A stretch of DNA of 64,000 nucleotides from contig NZ_LVEN01000012.1 of NCBI RefSeq assembly GCF_001686925.1, forward strand, positions 248,001 through 312,000, written 5' to 3'. Under the pieces are notes generated by a model, which ran no database searches, had not been told where the DNA came from, and worked only from the letters and a program-made list of their open reading frames with translations. The DNA is from Flavobacterium piscis (GTDB lineage Bacteria; Bacteroidota; Bacteroidia; Flavobacteriales; Flavobacteriaceae). The number at the start of each line of letters is the position of its first letter. Position 1 is the stretch's first letter. This document shows, in pieces, positions 26,510-36,061 of this stretch. The position numbers and the translations under genes were made by a program.

Positions 26510-27730
26510 TTATCTATTCAATTCTATAGCAGCCAGAATAAAAGGTCCTGTAGCTTTAGGATCATTGTCTTTTTTCTTTTCGTTTACATAATATTCATAT
26601 GATCCATCACGATAGGGAGTTCCGCCCAGACCAGCCACCTGGCAAGCTTGAGTAAGCGTTATTCCGCCATCAGCATCTACTTTTATTAATTTTTTAGTCA
26701 ATCCGTCAAAAGCTTTGTTCGCTAATTTTTTATAGCTTGCTGGCAGATATCCTTTGTTGGCTCCCTTTGCAAAAGCATAAGCAAACATTGATGATCCTGA
26801 AGCTTCAAGGTAATTTCCTTCTTTATTACCTTTATCAGTTACCTGATACCATAAACCTGATTTATCCTGAAATTTAGCCAAAGCCGCTGATGCATTGTTA
26901 AGGTATTGTACTAATTCTTTTTGTTTTGGATGATCTTTTGGCATATAATCCAATACATCAACAAGCGCCATTACATACCAGCCCAAAGCCCTTGACCAGA
27001 AATTTGGAGAATTACCTGTTTCTTTATTGGCCCAAGGCATTTGTTTACTTTCATCCCAGGCATGGTACAATAAACCTGTTTTTGGATCTGTCGCATGCGA
27101 CTGAATTACCTCAAATTGTTTTGCGATGTCATCAAACTTTTCTCCGTTTTCGAAAGTAAGAGTATATTGTGCATAAAATGGTTCTCCCATATATAACCCA
27201 TCTAACCACATTTGGTTTGGGTATATTTTTTTATGCCAAAAGCCTCCGCTTTGCGTGCGTGGCTGCTCAGCAATTTGTTTGCGCACTAACTGCATTGCTT
27301 TTAGATATTTTTCTTCTTTTGATACAGCATATATATCAAAAAGCAAACGTCCCGGCACCACCAGATCAATATTGTATTTGTCTAATTCATAGGTTTTAAT
27401 AGTTCCGTCATTTTGCACTAACTCATCTACATAACCTCGTATGTATGTTTTATATCTTGCATCCGGATTTTTCTTGTACAATTCTTCGATCGAATGCAAA
27501 ACCAAAGCATGAACATAATCCCATTTCGGTTTTTTAGAATCATCAATCATATAGGCTTCAGGATGACGTTTCATTAAGGTCAAAGCCATTTTATCAGACC
27601 ATTTTAAATTTTTAGAAATAGTGATTTCTTTTTTTGAAGGTTCCTGAGAAGTTACTTTACAGCTTGTAAAAGCTATTAAACAAACTAAAACAACTGATGT
27701 AAAATAACTTTGTCTTTTAGTATTTTTCAT
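26510..27730 (-). CDS. GH105-family unsaturated glucuronyl/galacturonyl hydrolase, lipoprotein
   Basis: A 406-residue protein with a lipoprotein signal (LIAFTSCKVTSQ, Cys24). Barrel motifs include GRLLFDIYAVS, SGGFWHKKIYPNQMWLDGLYMGEPFYAQY, YHAWDESKQMPWANKETGNSPNFWSRALGWYVMALVDVLDY, SGLWYQV and LEASGSSMFAYAFAKGANKGYL. These match GH105 (YteR/YesR type). It closely resembles the next gene upstream, 21 bp away, so the two are a recent tandem duplication. The lipid anchor suggests the inner face of the outer membrane or the cell surface. Role: removes unsaturated galacturonate from lyase products. Confidence 0.93.
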   Translation of the reverse strand: MKNTKRQSYFTSVVLVCLIAFTSCKVTSQEPSKKEITISKNLKWSDKMALTLMKRHPEAYMIDDSKKPKWDYVHALVLHSIEELYKKNPDARYKTYIRGYVDELVQNDGTIKTYELDKYNIDLVVPGRLLFDIYAVSKEEKYLKAMQLVRKQIAEQPRTQSGGFWHKKIYPNQMWLDGLYMGEPFYAQYTLTFENGEKFDDIAKQFEVIQSHATDPKTGLLYHAWDESKQMPWANKETGNSPNFWSRALGWYVMALVDVLDYMPKDHPKQKELVQYLNNASAALAKFQDKSGLWYQVTDKGNKEGNYLEASGSSMFAYAFAKGANKGYLPASYKKLANKAFDGLTKKLIKVDADGGITLTQACQVAGLGGTPYRDGSYEYYVNEKKKDNDPKATGPFILAAIELNR

Positions 27731-27751
27731 TTTTTAAGATATTTAATTTTT

Positions 27752-28966
27752 TTATTTTTTTAATTCTATTGCACTCAATAAAAATGCTGCTAAAGCCGGA
27801 GAACTATTATCTTTTGCTTTACTATTTACGTAATATTCATTTGTTCCGTCACGAAAAGGTTTTCCTCCTAAACCAACACTCGAGGATACATTTGAAATCA
27901 TTACTTCTCCATTTGTACCTTTTTTTACAAACTCCTTAAGGTACGCATCAAATGATTTTTGAGCGATTTTTTTATAACCTGACGTTAGATATCCTTTATT
28001 GGCTCCTTTTGCCAGACTATAGATAATCATCGCAGACGATGACGACTCTAAATAATTGCCTTTCAAATCAGGTTTATCCGCCACCTGATACCATAGACCT
28101 GATGCACTTTTATGTTCGACTGCACTTTTTGCCATCTGGTTCAAATAGTCTGCCAGCTTTTTATAGTTTGGATTTGTTTTAGGGTAATAATCCAGCGTTT
28201 CTACCAAAGCCATCATGTACCAACCTATACCGCGTCCCCAGATTGTTGGAGATGTTCCTGTTACGGCATTTGCCCATGCTATTTCTTTACTCTCGTCCCA
28301 AGCCTGATATACCAATCCTGTTTTTTGATCGACCAAATGATTTTGCACCAATTCAAATTGTTTGGCAATATCATCCAAAGCTTTACCTTTTTCATACTTA
28401 ACTGTATATTGTGTATAAAAAGGTTCAGCCATATACAAACCATCTATCCACATTTGATTGGGATATATTTGTTTATGCCAAAAACCTCCGCTTGCTGTTC
28501 TTGGCTGATTCTCAATTTGAGTCCTCAATTGCTCTATAACTTTTTGATAGCGGTTGTCTTTGGTTTCATCATATAAATTAAAAAGTAATTTTCCAGGATT
28601 TACACAATCAATGTTGTAATCTTTACTATTATAATCTAAAATATTTCCATCAGCATCGATTAATTCATCAGCATATTCTTTTATATAATTGAAGTATTTT
28701 TTGTCGTTTGTTTTTTGATATAATTTTTCAAAAGCAAACAAAACCAATCCCATTTTATAATCCCATTTTGGCTTTTTAGTCCCGTCGATCTGCGACGCTT
28801 TAGGATAGGTATTCAAAATAGTAAATGCCGTTCTCTCCGACCATTTTAAATTGTCAGGAAGAACAGCAATTTTATTTTCTTGCGCTATTGCTTTACTACT
28901 TAAAATGAGTAGCAATGTAAATACAACTTTATTGAAATTTACTTTTATAAAAGCTAACTTAAACAT
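27752..28966 (-). CDS. GH105-family hydrolase, tandem paralogue
   Basis: I choose the ATG at 28966 (404 residues) over the in-frame GTG at 28984, because the ATG gives a normal signal peptide ending SKAIAQE. Motifs match the downstream paralogue: SGGFWHKQIYPNQMWIDGLYMAEPFYTQY, GLVYQAWDESKEIAWANAVTGTSPTIWGRGIGWYMMALVETLDY, LESSSSAMIIYSLAKGANKGYL and GGKPFRDGTNEYYVN. This copy has a classical signal peptide rather than a lipobox, so the pair may act in different places (periplasm against membrane-anchored). It lies 134 bp from the DUF4861 gene; the gap holds a CGCAGATTTAGCAGAT repeat. Confidence 0.92.
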   Translation of the reverse strand: MFKLAFIKVNFNKVVFTLLLILSSKAIAQENKIAVLPDNLKWSERTAFTILNTYPKASQIDGTKKPKWDYKMGLVLFAFEKLYQKTNDKKYFNYIKEYADELIDADGNILDYNSKDYNIDCVNPGKLLFNLYDETKDNRYQKVIEQLRTQIENQPRTASGGFWHKQIYPNQMWIDGLYMAEPFYTQYTVKYEKGKALDDIAKQFELVQNHLVDQKTGLVYQAWDESKEIAWANAVTGTSPTIWGRGIGWYMMALVETLDYYPKTNPNYKKLADYLNQMAKSAVEHKSASGLWYQVADKPDLKGNYLESSSSAMIIYSLAKGANKGYLTSGYKKIAQKSFDAYLKEFVKKGTNGEVMISNVSSSVGLGGKPFRDGTNEYYVNSKAKDNSSPALAAFLLSAIELKK

Positions 28967-29100
28967 ATATTCAATTTTTAGCACTGGATATCTTTTTACA
29001 AACCCCGATAGCTATCCGATAAAAGATTAATACTTGTTCTCGCAGATTTAGCAGATCAAGCAGATTTTTAATTTTTAATCTTTTTTTAATTTCTTCAAAA

Positions 29101-30066
29101 CTACATTTTACCTTTCTTGTTCAGTAATTCTAACTTTTGATCTAAATACTTCACGAATTCTTCTTTTGATTTAATTCCGTTTGGTTCTTGTTCCCAAGCG
29201 CCTAAAAAGTAAAAAGAAGTAGCTTTCGTAGTAGGTTTAAAAACCAAAAGATAATCTAAAGTGGTATCCTCCACATTTTCGATGGTATTTGTTTGATAAA
29301 AAATAGCCATTCCTAACTTATCCGGAACCAATGATTGCTCGCCGTAAGTCGCTAAATACGCCCATTTTTTATTTTTACTTTCTTTTTTAAGTAATTCTGT
29401 ATTTTTTTGCTTTACAATTCCCGTACAAATTCCTTTAATTTCTTTTGATGCCTGAATCGTATGTTGTGTGTACAGCTGATCTGGTTTAATGGTTAACACT
29501 GATGTAAAATCGATTTTATCAGAAGCCGTTTTCCATCCGTAGTAATTCACTTTTACACCAGATTCGCTCGTTTTGTTGACCACAGTTGCAATGGTTGAGT
29601 CTACTTCACGAAAGTGTAATTTTTCATTGTTTAAATAACGATCTATAGACCCAATTCCGATTCCTTTTCCGGCTTTAAGAATATCTGCACCCCAGTCGCT
29701 CATTTCATGATACGAATCAAAATTATCCTGCCCTACAAGCGGTAAAATATTCGCTGAAGTTTTCTTTCCAAAAATATCAATAGCATTTCTCCAATCCAGG
29801 TATAAACGATATCCTATTCGATTACTCTCCCAACCCGGACCTTCGTAACGAATATCAAAAGAATGGTCTGTATGTTCAGGAGCAAGTTTTAATCGATCCA
29901 CATTTTTAAAAACAGTTCCTCCAATGTATTTACGTCCTTCCCATTTCCCATCCGTTTTCGCAGATATTTCGGCATACGTTTTCGCCGTCTTAATGTCATA
30001 TTTTTGAGCATTAACCGCTGTAACTCCAACTAAAAATAAGGTTACTAATGTGATTTTTATTTTCAT
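29101..30066 (-). CDS. DUF4861 domain-containing secreted protein
   Basis: A 321-residue protein with a signal peptide ending VNAQK (residue 21). It shares with the partial gene at 1-1165 the WESNRIGYRLYLDWRN, FGKKTSANILP and DSYHEMSDWGADILKAGKGIGIG blocks, and differs by lacking about 60 residues before them. Such proteins are recurrent in pectin loci of Bacteroidota; I know of no firmly established reaction. It lies 11 bp after the esterase gene and upstream of the GH105 pair. A role acting on unsaturated oligogalacturonides or on rhamnogalacturonan is possible. Confidence 0.85.
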   Translation of the reverse strand: MKIKITLVTLFLVGVTAVNAQKYDIKTAKTYAEISAKTDGKWEGRKYIGGTVFKNVDRLKLAPEHTDHSFDIRYEGPGWESNRIGYRLYLDWRNAIDIFGKKTSANILPLVGQDNFDSYHEMSDWGADILKAGKGIGIGSIDRYLNNEKLHFREVDSTIATVVNKTSESGVKVNYYGWKTASDKIDFTSVLTIKPDQLYTQHTIQASKEIKGICTGIVKQKNTELLKKESKNKKWAYLATYGEQSLVPDKLGMAIFYQTNTIENVEDTTLDYLLVFKPTTKATSFYFLGAWEQEPNGIKSKEEFVKYLDQKLELLNKKGKM

Positions 30067-30077
30067 TTTTATTATAA

Positions 30078-31010
30078 TTATTTGAATATTCTGTCTAAAA
30101 ATTGTGTGGTATACTCTACCGTTTCGTCAAACCAAGGCTGAAAAAACCAAAAGGAATGAGGTGAATTTTTGATTGTTTTGACTTCATTATAAATCTTATT
30201 TTGATTTAAAATCGCAATCATATCATCTCGTCCTGCATGAAACCGGTCAAAACTGCTATTTATAAATAGTGTTGGCGGTGTGTTTTTATTGGCATGATTT
30301 AAAGCCGATGCTTGTTTCCAGTTTTCCGGGTTTTCCTCATAACTTCCGTTTAGCCAGAAAGCTGCCATTTCTCCTTCTTCTGATTCTGGATGTTTAAAAG
30401 CTAATATTCCATCAATATCAATAATTGCCTGTACTTTTGAAGATGATTTACTTTTATACTTCGCATCTTCAAAAGCTAAATCTTCGTTGGTTGTACCAAT
30501 CAAAGCTGCCATTTGTCCTCCCGAAGAGCAACCTAAAACGGCAATTTTGTCTGGATCTACATGGAATCTTTTTGCATTATCTTTGATAAATTTAATAGCA
30601 TTTTTTACATCGTAAATCGCTTGTGGATATTTTGCTTCCAGTGATAACCTGTATTCTATTGCAAAACAAGAATAACCTTTTGTCGTTATTTCCTGCGCTA
30701 AAACGCGCATTTGATTTTTATTTCCTGATCTCCATCCGCCACCATGAATCATGATTACGCCTGGATTATTTTTTATGCTAGTATTAAAAAAAGCATCCAA
30801 ATGCAATGCTCTGTTTTTGTCTTTATAATAAATTACATTCTCAATTTGTTTATCATTTACTCCTTTATTTGCTTCTGCAATTTTTATAAAAGGATATTTT
30901 TTAATTAGTTTGACGTAAGTACTTTTTACGGTGTATGACGTATCAATACTATAACCTTGTGCTATAATACCCTGATAAACAAACAATAATACTAACAACA
31001 TTCTTTTCAT
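30078..31010 (-). CDS. Secreted alpha/beta hydrolase, probable carbohydrate esterase
   Basis: A 310-residue protein with a short signal peptide ending IIAQG. It is a hormone-sensitive-lipase-type esterase: oxyanion motif HGGGW at 89-93, nucleophile elbow GCSSGG with Ser162, a C-terminal Asp in the NSSFDRFHAG segment and His in SPHSFWFFQP. Such enzymes in pectin loci often remove acetyl or other ester groups from oligosaccharides; substrate unknown. It is separated from the upstream susD gene by a terminator-like hairpin (31030-31069), so its expression may be lower than that of susCD. Confidence 0.85.
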   Translation of the reverse strand: MKRMLLVLLFVYQGIIAQGYSIDTSYTVKSTYVKLIKKYPFIKIAEANKGVNDKQIENVIYYKDKNRALHLDAFFNTSIKNNPGVIMIHGGGWRSGNKNQMRVLAQEITTKGYSCFAIEYRLSLEAKYPQAIYDVKNAIKFIKDNAKRFHVDPDKIAVLGCSSGGQMAALIGTTNEDLAFEDAKYKSKSSSKVQAIIDIDGILAFKHPESEEGEMAAFWLNGSYEENPENWKQASALNHANKNTPPTLFINSSFDRFHAGRDDMIAILNQNKIYNEVKTIKNSPHSFWFFQPWFDETVEYTTQFLDRIFK

Positions 31011-31029
31011 TTCAAGCGAACTATTATTT

Positions 31030-31069
31030 CGTTAAGAAAGGAGCCCGATTCATGATCGAACTCCTTTTT
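31030..31069 (-). terminator. Terminator or attenuator after susD (region 3)
   Basis: On the minus strand, AAAAAGGAG...CTCCTTTCTT encloses a loop with a second pairing (TCGATC / AATCG-like). It lies about 58 bp after the susD stop codon. Genes downstream have no clear promoter of their own, so partial read-through is likely; that is inference. Confidence 0.6.
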
Positions 31070-31127
31070 AACTTCTTCAAAAAAACAAAACCTCAAAAAT
31101 TTTTAAATTACTAATTATACCAGATTT

Positions 31128-32831
31128 TTAATATGCCGGATTTTGAGGGAAATTTTTATTTCTATTTAAATCTAATGCAGATTGTGGTATTGGTCTTAAA
31201 ATTTTCTGTTGACCATTTTGCCCTGCAAAAGCTGCTTCAGTAGTAACTTTAGGATTATACAAAACAGTTCTTTGAACCAATGTTCCTGTACGTTTTAAAT
31301 CGAACCAACGGTGATATTCACCTAATAATTCTCTTCCTCTTTCGTCTAATATTGTATTAATATCGATAGAAGTTACTACCGGAATTGCTCCTACTACACC
31401 ACCACCTGCTCTTCTTCGTACTTCGTTTAAACGTGCTAATGCAAGTGTAGGCTGACCTGCTTTAAAATAAGCTTCGGCAGCAACTAAATAAGTTTCCCCA
31501 AGTCTTGCAATAATAAAATCACGTGTACTGCTTCTGTTTGTGGCAGCAGTAATTGGCGTTGTATTATAGTTCGCACTTGTAGCACCACTATATGGAGCAC
31601 TAGGGTCATCAAATTTTCTAACCGGAATAAGATTATAATCACCTCCTGAAGGAGCAGATGAAGAGTAAGATCCCCAAACATGATAACCCGGAGGCGTTAG
31701 GGAAGGCGCAACAATTTTACCCAAATTAGGATGAGAAGCAATATATGCAGCTCTTTCTAACGGAGTAAACCATTTTGGCTCATAGAAATGAGTCACTTTT
31801 GAAGCTGATTTATCTGCTGTTGTACTATACAAATCGTAATATCTCGCAAAGATTTCTGTCATAAAAGTACTTTCCCAACGTTTATCTCCTTTTTCATATA
31901 ATGATATTGCATAAACAGTAGGACAAAGTGTATAACTTCTGTTCGGATAAGGATTTCCTGCAGCTGCAGCTCCCAAGTAAGGGCCAAACCAATAATTTTG
32001 AGAATTCCCAAGAGAAGTTGTTCCAGTTGCATTAGAAGCTGAAGAAAACTGAACCGAAAATACTGTCTCAGCATTCATTTCATTACCTGGTTTTACCACA
32101 TCTTCAAAAGATACATTTAATGCCTGACCTGCAATTGCCTGATCTGCCAAAGTTGCTGCCGTTGTAAAATCTGTTGGTGTTCCAAAAGTTTCGTAACCTT
32201 TAGTCAAATACACTTTTGCCAATAAATCCTGAACTGCTCTTTTATTAACTCTTCCTGTGTAGGCACCCGCGGCAACTGCCGGAAGGGCTTCGTTAAGATC
32301 TTTAAAAATCTGAGTATATACTTCTTCTGCTGTGTTTCTGTCAAAAGAGGTTACTGCTGTATTGATATTATCTAATACAATTGGCACACCTCCGTAGGTT
32401 TGTACTAAAAGAAAATAAGCATTTGCTCTTAAAAATTTAAGTTCGCCAACTCTTGTATCCAATGTACTTGTTTTTTCTGTAAGCGTAGAATAATATATCC
32501 CTTTATTAGCTTGTTGAATTGCCATATAACAAGTTCTGTACAACTGATCAACTCCTGCAGCTGATGAAGATAAATTTGTATATTTAGCCAACCCTTCCGG
32601 TTCTGGATTTCTTCCTTCAGAATACATATCTGTTCCTGCTTCAAATAACCATGGATCACCACCGTAAATATCCTTTAATGTTGCATAATTTGTATTTACC
32701 AATGACTCAAAACCAGGTGCAGTAAGAAAATAGGTTTCAGCTGAACCAAAGGCAAGATTTTCTTCCTCTATAAAATCTGAACAAGAATTTAGAGTAAGCA
32801 ATATTCCTATAATTAATAATATCTTTTTCAT
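31128..32831 (-). CDS. SusD/RagB-family outer-membrane lipoprotein
   Basis: A 567-residue protein with a lipoprotein signal (LTLNSCSDF, Cys17). SusD hallmarks: TYFLTAPGFESLVN, AIQQANKGIYY, ELKFLRANAYFLLVQTYGGVPIVL, and the C-terminal LGETYLVAAEAYFKAG and ILDERGRELLGEYHRWFDLKRTG, ending LRPIP...NFPQNPAY. It is 10 bp after the SusC gene and so its partner. It is about 60 residues longer than the region-1 SusD; the two are not close paralogues. The ligand is likely a pectic oligosaccharide given GH28, PL10-CE8 and GH105 neighbours. Confidence 0.95.
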   Translation of the reverse strand: MKKILLIIGILLTLNSCSDFIEEENLAFGSAETYFLTAPGFESLVNTNYATLKDIYGGDPWLFEAGTDMYSEGRNPEPEGLAKYTNLSSSAAGVDQLYRTCYMAIQQANKGIYYSTLTEKTSTLDTRVGELKFLRANAYFLLVQTYGGVPIVLDNINTAVTSFDRNTAEEVYTQIFKDLNEALPAVAAGAYTGRVNKRAVQDLLAKVYLTKGYETFGTPTDFTTAATLADQAIAGQALNVSFEDVVKPGNEMNAETVFSVQFSSASNATGTTSLGNSQNYWFGPYLGAAAAGNPYPNRSYTLCPTVYAISLYEKGDKRWESTFMTEIFARYYDLYSTTADKSASKVTHFYEPKWFTPLERAAYIASHPNLGKIVAPSLTPPGYHVWGSYSSSAPSGGDYNLIPVRKFDDPSAPYSGATSANYNTTPITAATNRSSTRDFIIARLGETYLVAAEAYFKAGQPTLALARLNEVRRRAGGGVVGAIPVVTSIDINTILDERGRELLGEYHRWFDLKRTGTLVQRTVLYNPKVTTEAAFAGQNGQQKILRPIPQSALDLNRNKNFPQNPAY

Positions 32832-32841
32832 TTTTTTTAAT

Positions 32842-35800
32842 TTAAAATTTTAAACTTAATCCCATCTGAACAGTCATTGTAGATACACGGTTTACCGCTA
32901 AAGCTGCAGTTGCCCATTCAGGGTCATATCCTTCATAATCTGTAAATACAAAAGGATTTAACACATTGACATACAATCTTAAACTTTTAATTTTTAGCTT
33001 ACTAACTAAATCCTGATCAAAGCTATAGCCTAAAGCAATGTTTTGAACTTTTACAAATGAAGCATCTTTATAAAATGCTACGTTATTAGTGTCATAGTAA
33101 ACACCTGCTCCACGAGGCAACGGATTTGTATTAGAATATTGAGAAGGAAGATCTGCTCCGTTTGCCGGAACGTACCAATCACCAAGATCTAATTTTTGAC
33201 GACCTCTATCTGTAACATCAGCAAAATTATCATGGAATCCGCTAAATACAGTCATTCCCTGATTTGTAATTAGAGACAATGACAAATCAAATTGTTTTAC
33301 TCTTAATGTTGTAGAAAAACTTCCTGACCATTTAGGATCATAATTACCTAAAATAGCTCTGTCATTATTGGCATCTATTTTACCGTCATTATTTAAATCT
33401 TTCACTTTTGCTTCTCCTGGTTTCTGTTTATACTTAGCCGCCTCAACTGCTTCATTTTCCTGCCATACACCATCAAAAACAAAATTATAGTAAGAATGCA
33501 CATTTTCACCAATAAACAAGTTGTTTCCAACATCATCTACTTTATTTTGTCCATAAATAGACTCTAATTTATTTACGTTCTTTGTAAAGGTGAAACTTGT
33601 TTCCCATGACACATTTTTAGTCTGAATATTTTTAGTAACTAATGCAACCTCAATACCTTTATTTCTAATAGACCCCACATTTGATGTAATGGTAGGAACT
33701 CCAATTTCTAATGGTAAAGCTTGTTGAAATAGTAAATCCTTAGACAGACGGTTATAAACATCTACACTACCCGAAATTCTATTATTAACAAAGCCAAAAT
33801 CCAAACCTAAATTGACCTCTTTTGTTTTTTCCCATCCCAAATTCGGATTTCCTAAACTTGATGCTGTATAGCCATTTCCAACTGTCGAACCATATTCATA
33901 ATAAGTTGGTGTTTTTAAAAGACTCAAACTTGAATAAGGATTAACATTATCATTTCCTGTATAACCAATACTTCCTCTAAATTTAAAATTAGAAACAAAG
34001 GCTAGTTTTTGCATAAATGCTTCCTCATGAAGATTCCATCCTAAAGCTACAGAAGGGAATGCAGTCCATTTATTTCCATCAGCTAAAACTGATGAACCAT
34101 CGTATCTTACTGAAGCTGTCAATAAATAGCGTCCTTTGTAAGCATAATTAAAACGAGCTGCATACGATTCTAAAGTATTTTTAGAATATGGAGTAAATAC
34201 GCCCGAAGGAATTAAAGCAATACTACCACTTCCAGGAGTCAACGTGTAAGTAGGCTGAGCTCCTGATCCTAAATTATAAAAACTGGTTTCGAAAGGATTT
34301 TCTCTCGATGCTGCAAAATAAGTTTCAGTAGTATTAGAATAAAAACTCTGAAGTCCTAAGAAACTAAAAACATGATCCTTTGCTAATGTATAATTGATAT
34401 TAAACTGGTTGTCCCAAGTATAATTAAAGTTTTGCACATTGGTTACATCACCTGATGGTAAACTTTTATTTTTAAGTCCAAAATCTGTTTGTGCACCAAA
34501 TGATCTTCCTTCTCTGGCATCCATTTTACCCGCTGAAAAAGTGGATCTAAATGATAACCAACTATTGATTTTGTATTCTCCGAATACATTTCCAATTGTA
34601 GTAAATCTATCTATCTCGTCAACAGAATTAGCGATTTCTAAAAACGGGTTATAAGATCCTGTTTTATTAATGGCAGATGTTCCGTTTGGATATTTTAATG
34701 TACCTGGCTGTTGCGCATAAGTACCCACGATATCATTACCGGCTGCATCAATTGCCCACGGCGAAGTAAATGGATTTTGCCTGAAAGCTTCCTGCATTGC
34801 AGTTGGGCTTCCTAACTGCTCATTTGTTTTAGATATGGTAAGATTTACCCCAAATGAGATTTTATCATTTACTTTATGATTTAAACCCGCTTTAAAGTTA
34901 TACTTATCAATGCCTTCGTTATCAATAACCCCGGTTTCTTTTTGTACTCCCAGTCCTATGTTATAAGATAATCCGTTATCAGCACGACCTGAAACATTTA
35001 GATAATTATTTTGAGTCATTCCACCTTTAAGGATACCGTCCTGCCAGTTATAATTTTTATTTTTCACTACTCTTTGAAACAAAAGAGGATTAGAACCTGC
35101 CTGACCTACAGCTGCTTCTAGTTCTGCCGCGTCGATATCGTTATAAGTTGGATTTGAAGTTGAAATCGTAGTCGCTAAAAATGCAGATTGATGGTAATAC
35201 CACCATTTTTCAGGGCTCATTAATTTAGGCAGTCTTACCGCTTGTTTGTTACCATATGAAGAATCAAATGAAACCGTTACTCCCGACTTTGCATTTGTTC
35301 CACTTTTAGTGGTAACGATGATAACTCCGCTTCCTCCTCTGGAACCGTAGATTGCTGCAGATGAAGCATCTTTCAACACATCCATTCTTGCGATATCCTG
35401 CGGATTCAAAAAGTCGATATTATCAGTTGGTACGCCATCAACAACGAAAAGAGGTTTAGAACCATCCTTATTAATCGAGTTTGTTCCTCTAATTATTACA
35501 TTAAAACCATCTCCTATACGACCAGAATTAGAAGTTACCTGAACACCTGCAATCCCTCCCTGAATAGCTTCCATTGGGTTTGTAACATTTCTTTCTGTAA
35601 TTTTCGCTGCAGATAAAGTATTAATTGCACCTGTTAAATCTGTCTTTTTTGCTGTACCGTAACCCACAACCACAACCTCATTTAATGAGTTTGATTGTTC
35701 AGAAAGACTTACATTGATTTTAGATTTGCCGGCAACACTTACTTCTTGTGTCTGAAAACCTAAATAACTAATTATTAAAATGGCTTTATTATTTGTCACA

Positions 35801-36018
35801 TTAATTTTAAAACTTCCCTCAAAATCTGTAGAGGTACCATTTTTAGTTCCTTTCTCCTGGACATTTACACCTGGTAGTGATAATCCCGCGGCATCTGTAA
35901 TTTTCCCTTCTACCACAGTAGATTGAGCATGTATTGTAGTACTCACCAGGAAATTCAGGAAAAATAAAAATACTAGATTGTATTTTATTTTTTTCTTTGA
36001 TAATTGTTTAAAATTCAT
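32842..36018 (-). CDS. SusC/RagA-family TonB-dependent outer-membrane transporter
   Basis: A 1058-residue protein. It has a signal peptide ending near TTIHAQ (residue 32), a carboxypeptidase-regulatory-like domain (VVEGKITDAAGLSLPGVNV), the EVVVVGYGTAKKTDLTGAI TonB-box region, the plug motif DASSAAIYGSRGGSGVIIVTTKSG and a C-terminal barrel ending MGLSLKF. There is no N-terminal signalling domain. It is flanked by GH28 (43 bp upstream) and SusD (10 bp downstream) on the same strand, so the operon probably starts at the GH28 promoter with its LacI operator. Confidence 0.96.
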   Translation of the reverse strand: MNFKQLSKKKIKYNLVFLFFLNFLVSTTIHAQSTVVEGKITDAAGLSLPGVNVQEKGTKNGTSTDFEGSFKINVTNNKAILIISYLGFQTQEVSVAGKSKINVSLSEQSNSLNEVVVVGYGTAKKTDLTGAINTLSAAKITERNVTNPMEAIQGGIAGVQVTSNSGRIGDGFNVIIRGTNSINKDGSKPLFVVDGVPTDNIDFLNPQDIARMDVLKDASSAAIYGSRGGSGVIIVTTKSGTNAKSGVTVSFDSSYGNKQAVRLPKLMSPEKWWYYHQSAFLATTISTSNPTYNDIDAAELEAAVGQAGSNPLLFQRVVKNKNYNWQDGILKGGMTQNNYLNVSGRADNGLSYNIGLGVQKETGVIDNEGIDKYNFKAGLNHKVNDKISFGVNLTISKTNEQLGSPTAMQEAFRQNPFTSPWAIDAAGNDIVGTYAQQPGTLKYPNGTSAINKTGSYNPFLEIANSVDEIDRFTTIGNVFGEYKINSWLSFRSTFSAGKMDAREGRSFGAQTDFGLKNKSLPSGDVTNVQNFNYTWDNQFNINYTLAKDHVFSFLGLQSFYSNTTETYFAASRENPFETSFYNLGSGAQPTYTLTPGSGSIALIPSGVFTPYSKNTLESYAARFNYAYKGRYLLTASVRYDGSSVLADGNKWTAFPSVALGWNLHEEAFMQKLAFVSNFKFRGSIGYTGNDNVNPYSSLSLLKTPTYYEYGSTVGNGYTASSLGNPNLGWEKTKEVNLGLDFGFVNNRISGSVDVYNRLSKDLLFQQALPLEIGVPTITSNVGSIRNKGIEVALVTKNIQTKNVSWETSFTFTKNVNKLESIYGQNKVDDVGNNLFIGENVHSYYNFVFDGVWQENEAVEAAKYKQKPGEAKVKDLNNDGKIDANNDRAILGNYDPKWSGSFSTTLRVKQFDLSLSLITNQGMTVFSGFHDNFADVTDRGRQKLDLGDWYVPANGADLPSQYSNTNPLPRGAGVYYDTNNVAFYKDASFVKVQNIALGYSFDQDLVSKLKIKSLRLYVNVLNPFVFTDYEGYDPEWATAALAVNRVSTMTVQMGLSLKF

Positions 36019-36061
36019 AGTTTGGTTAAATAGTTTTGGTTAAATTGATAGTTTTTAATTT

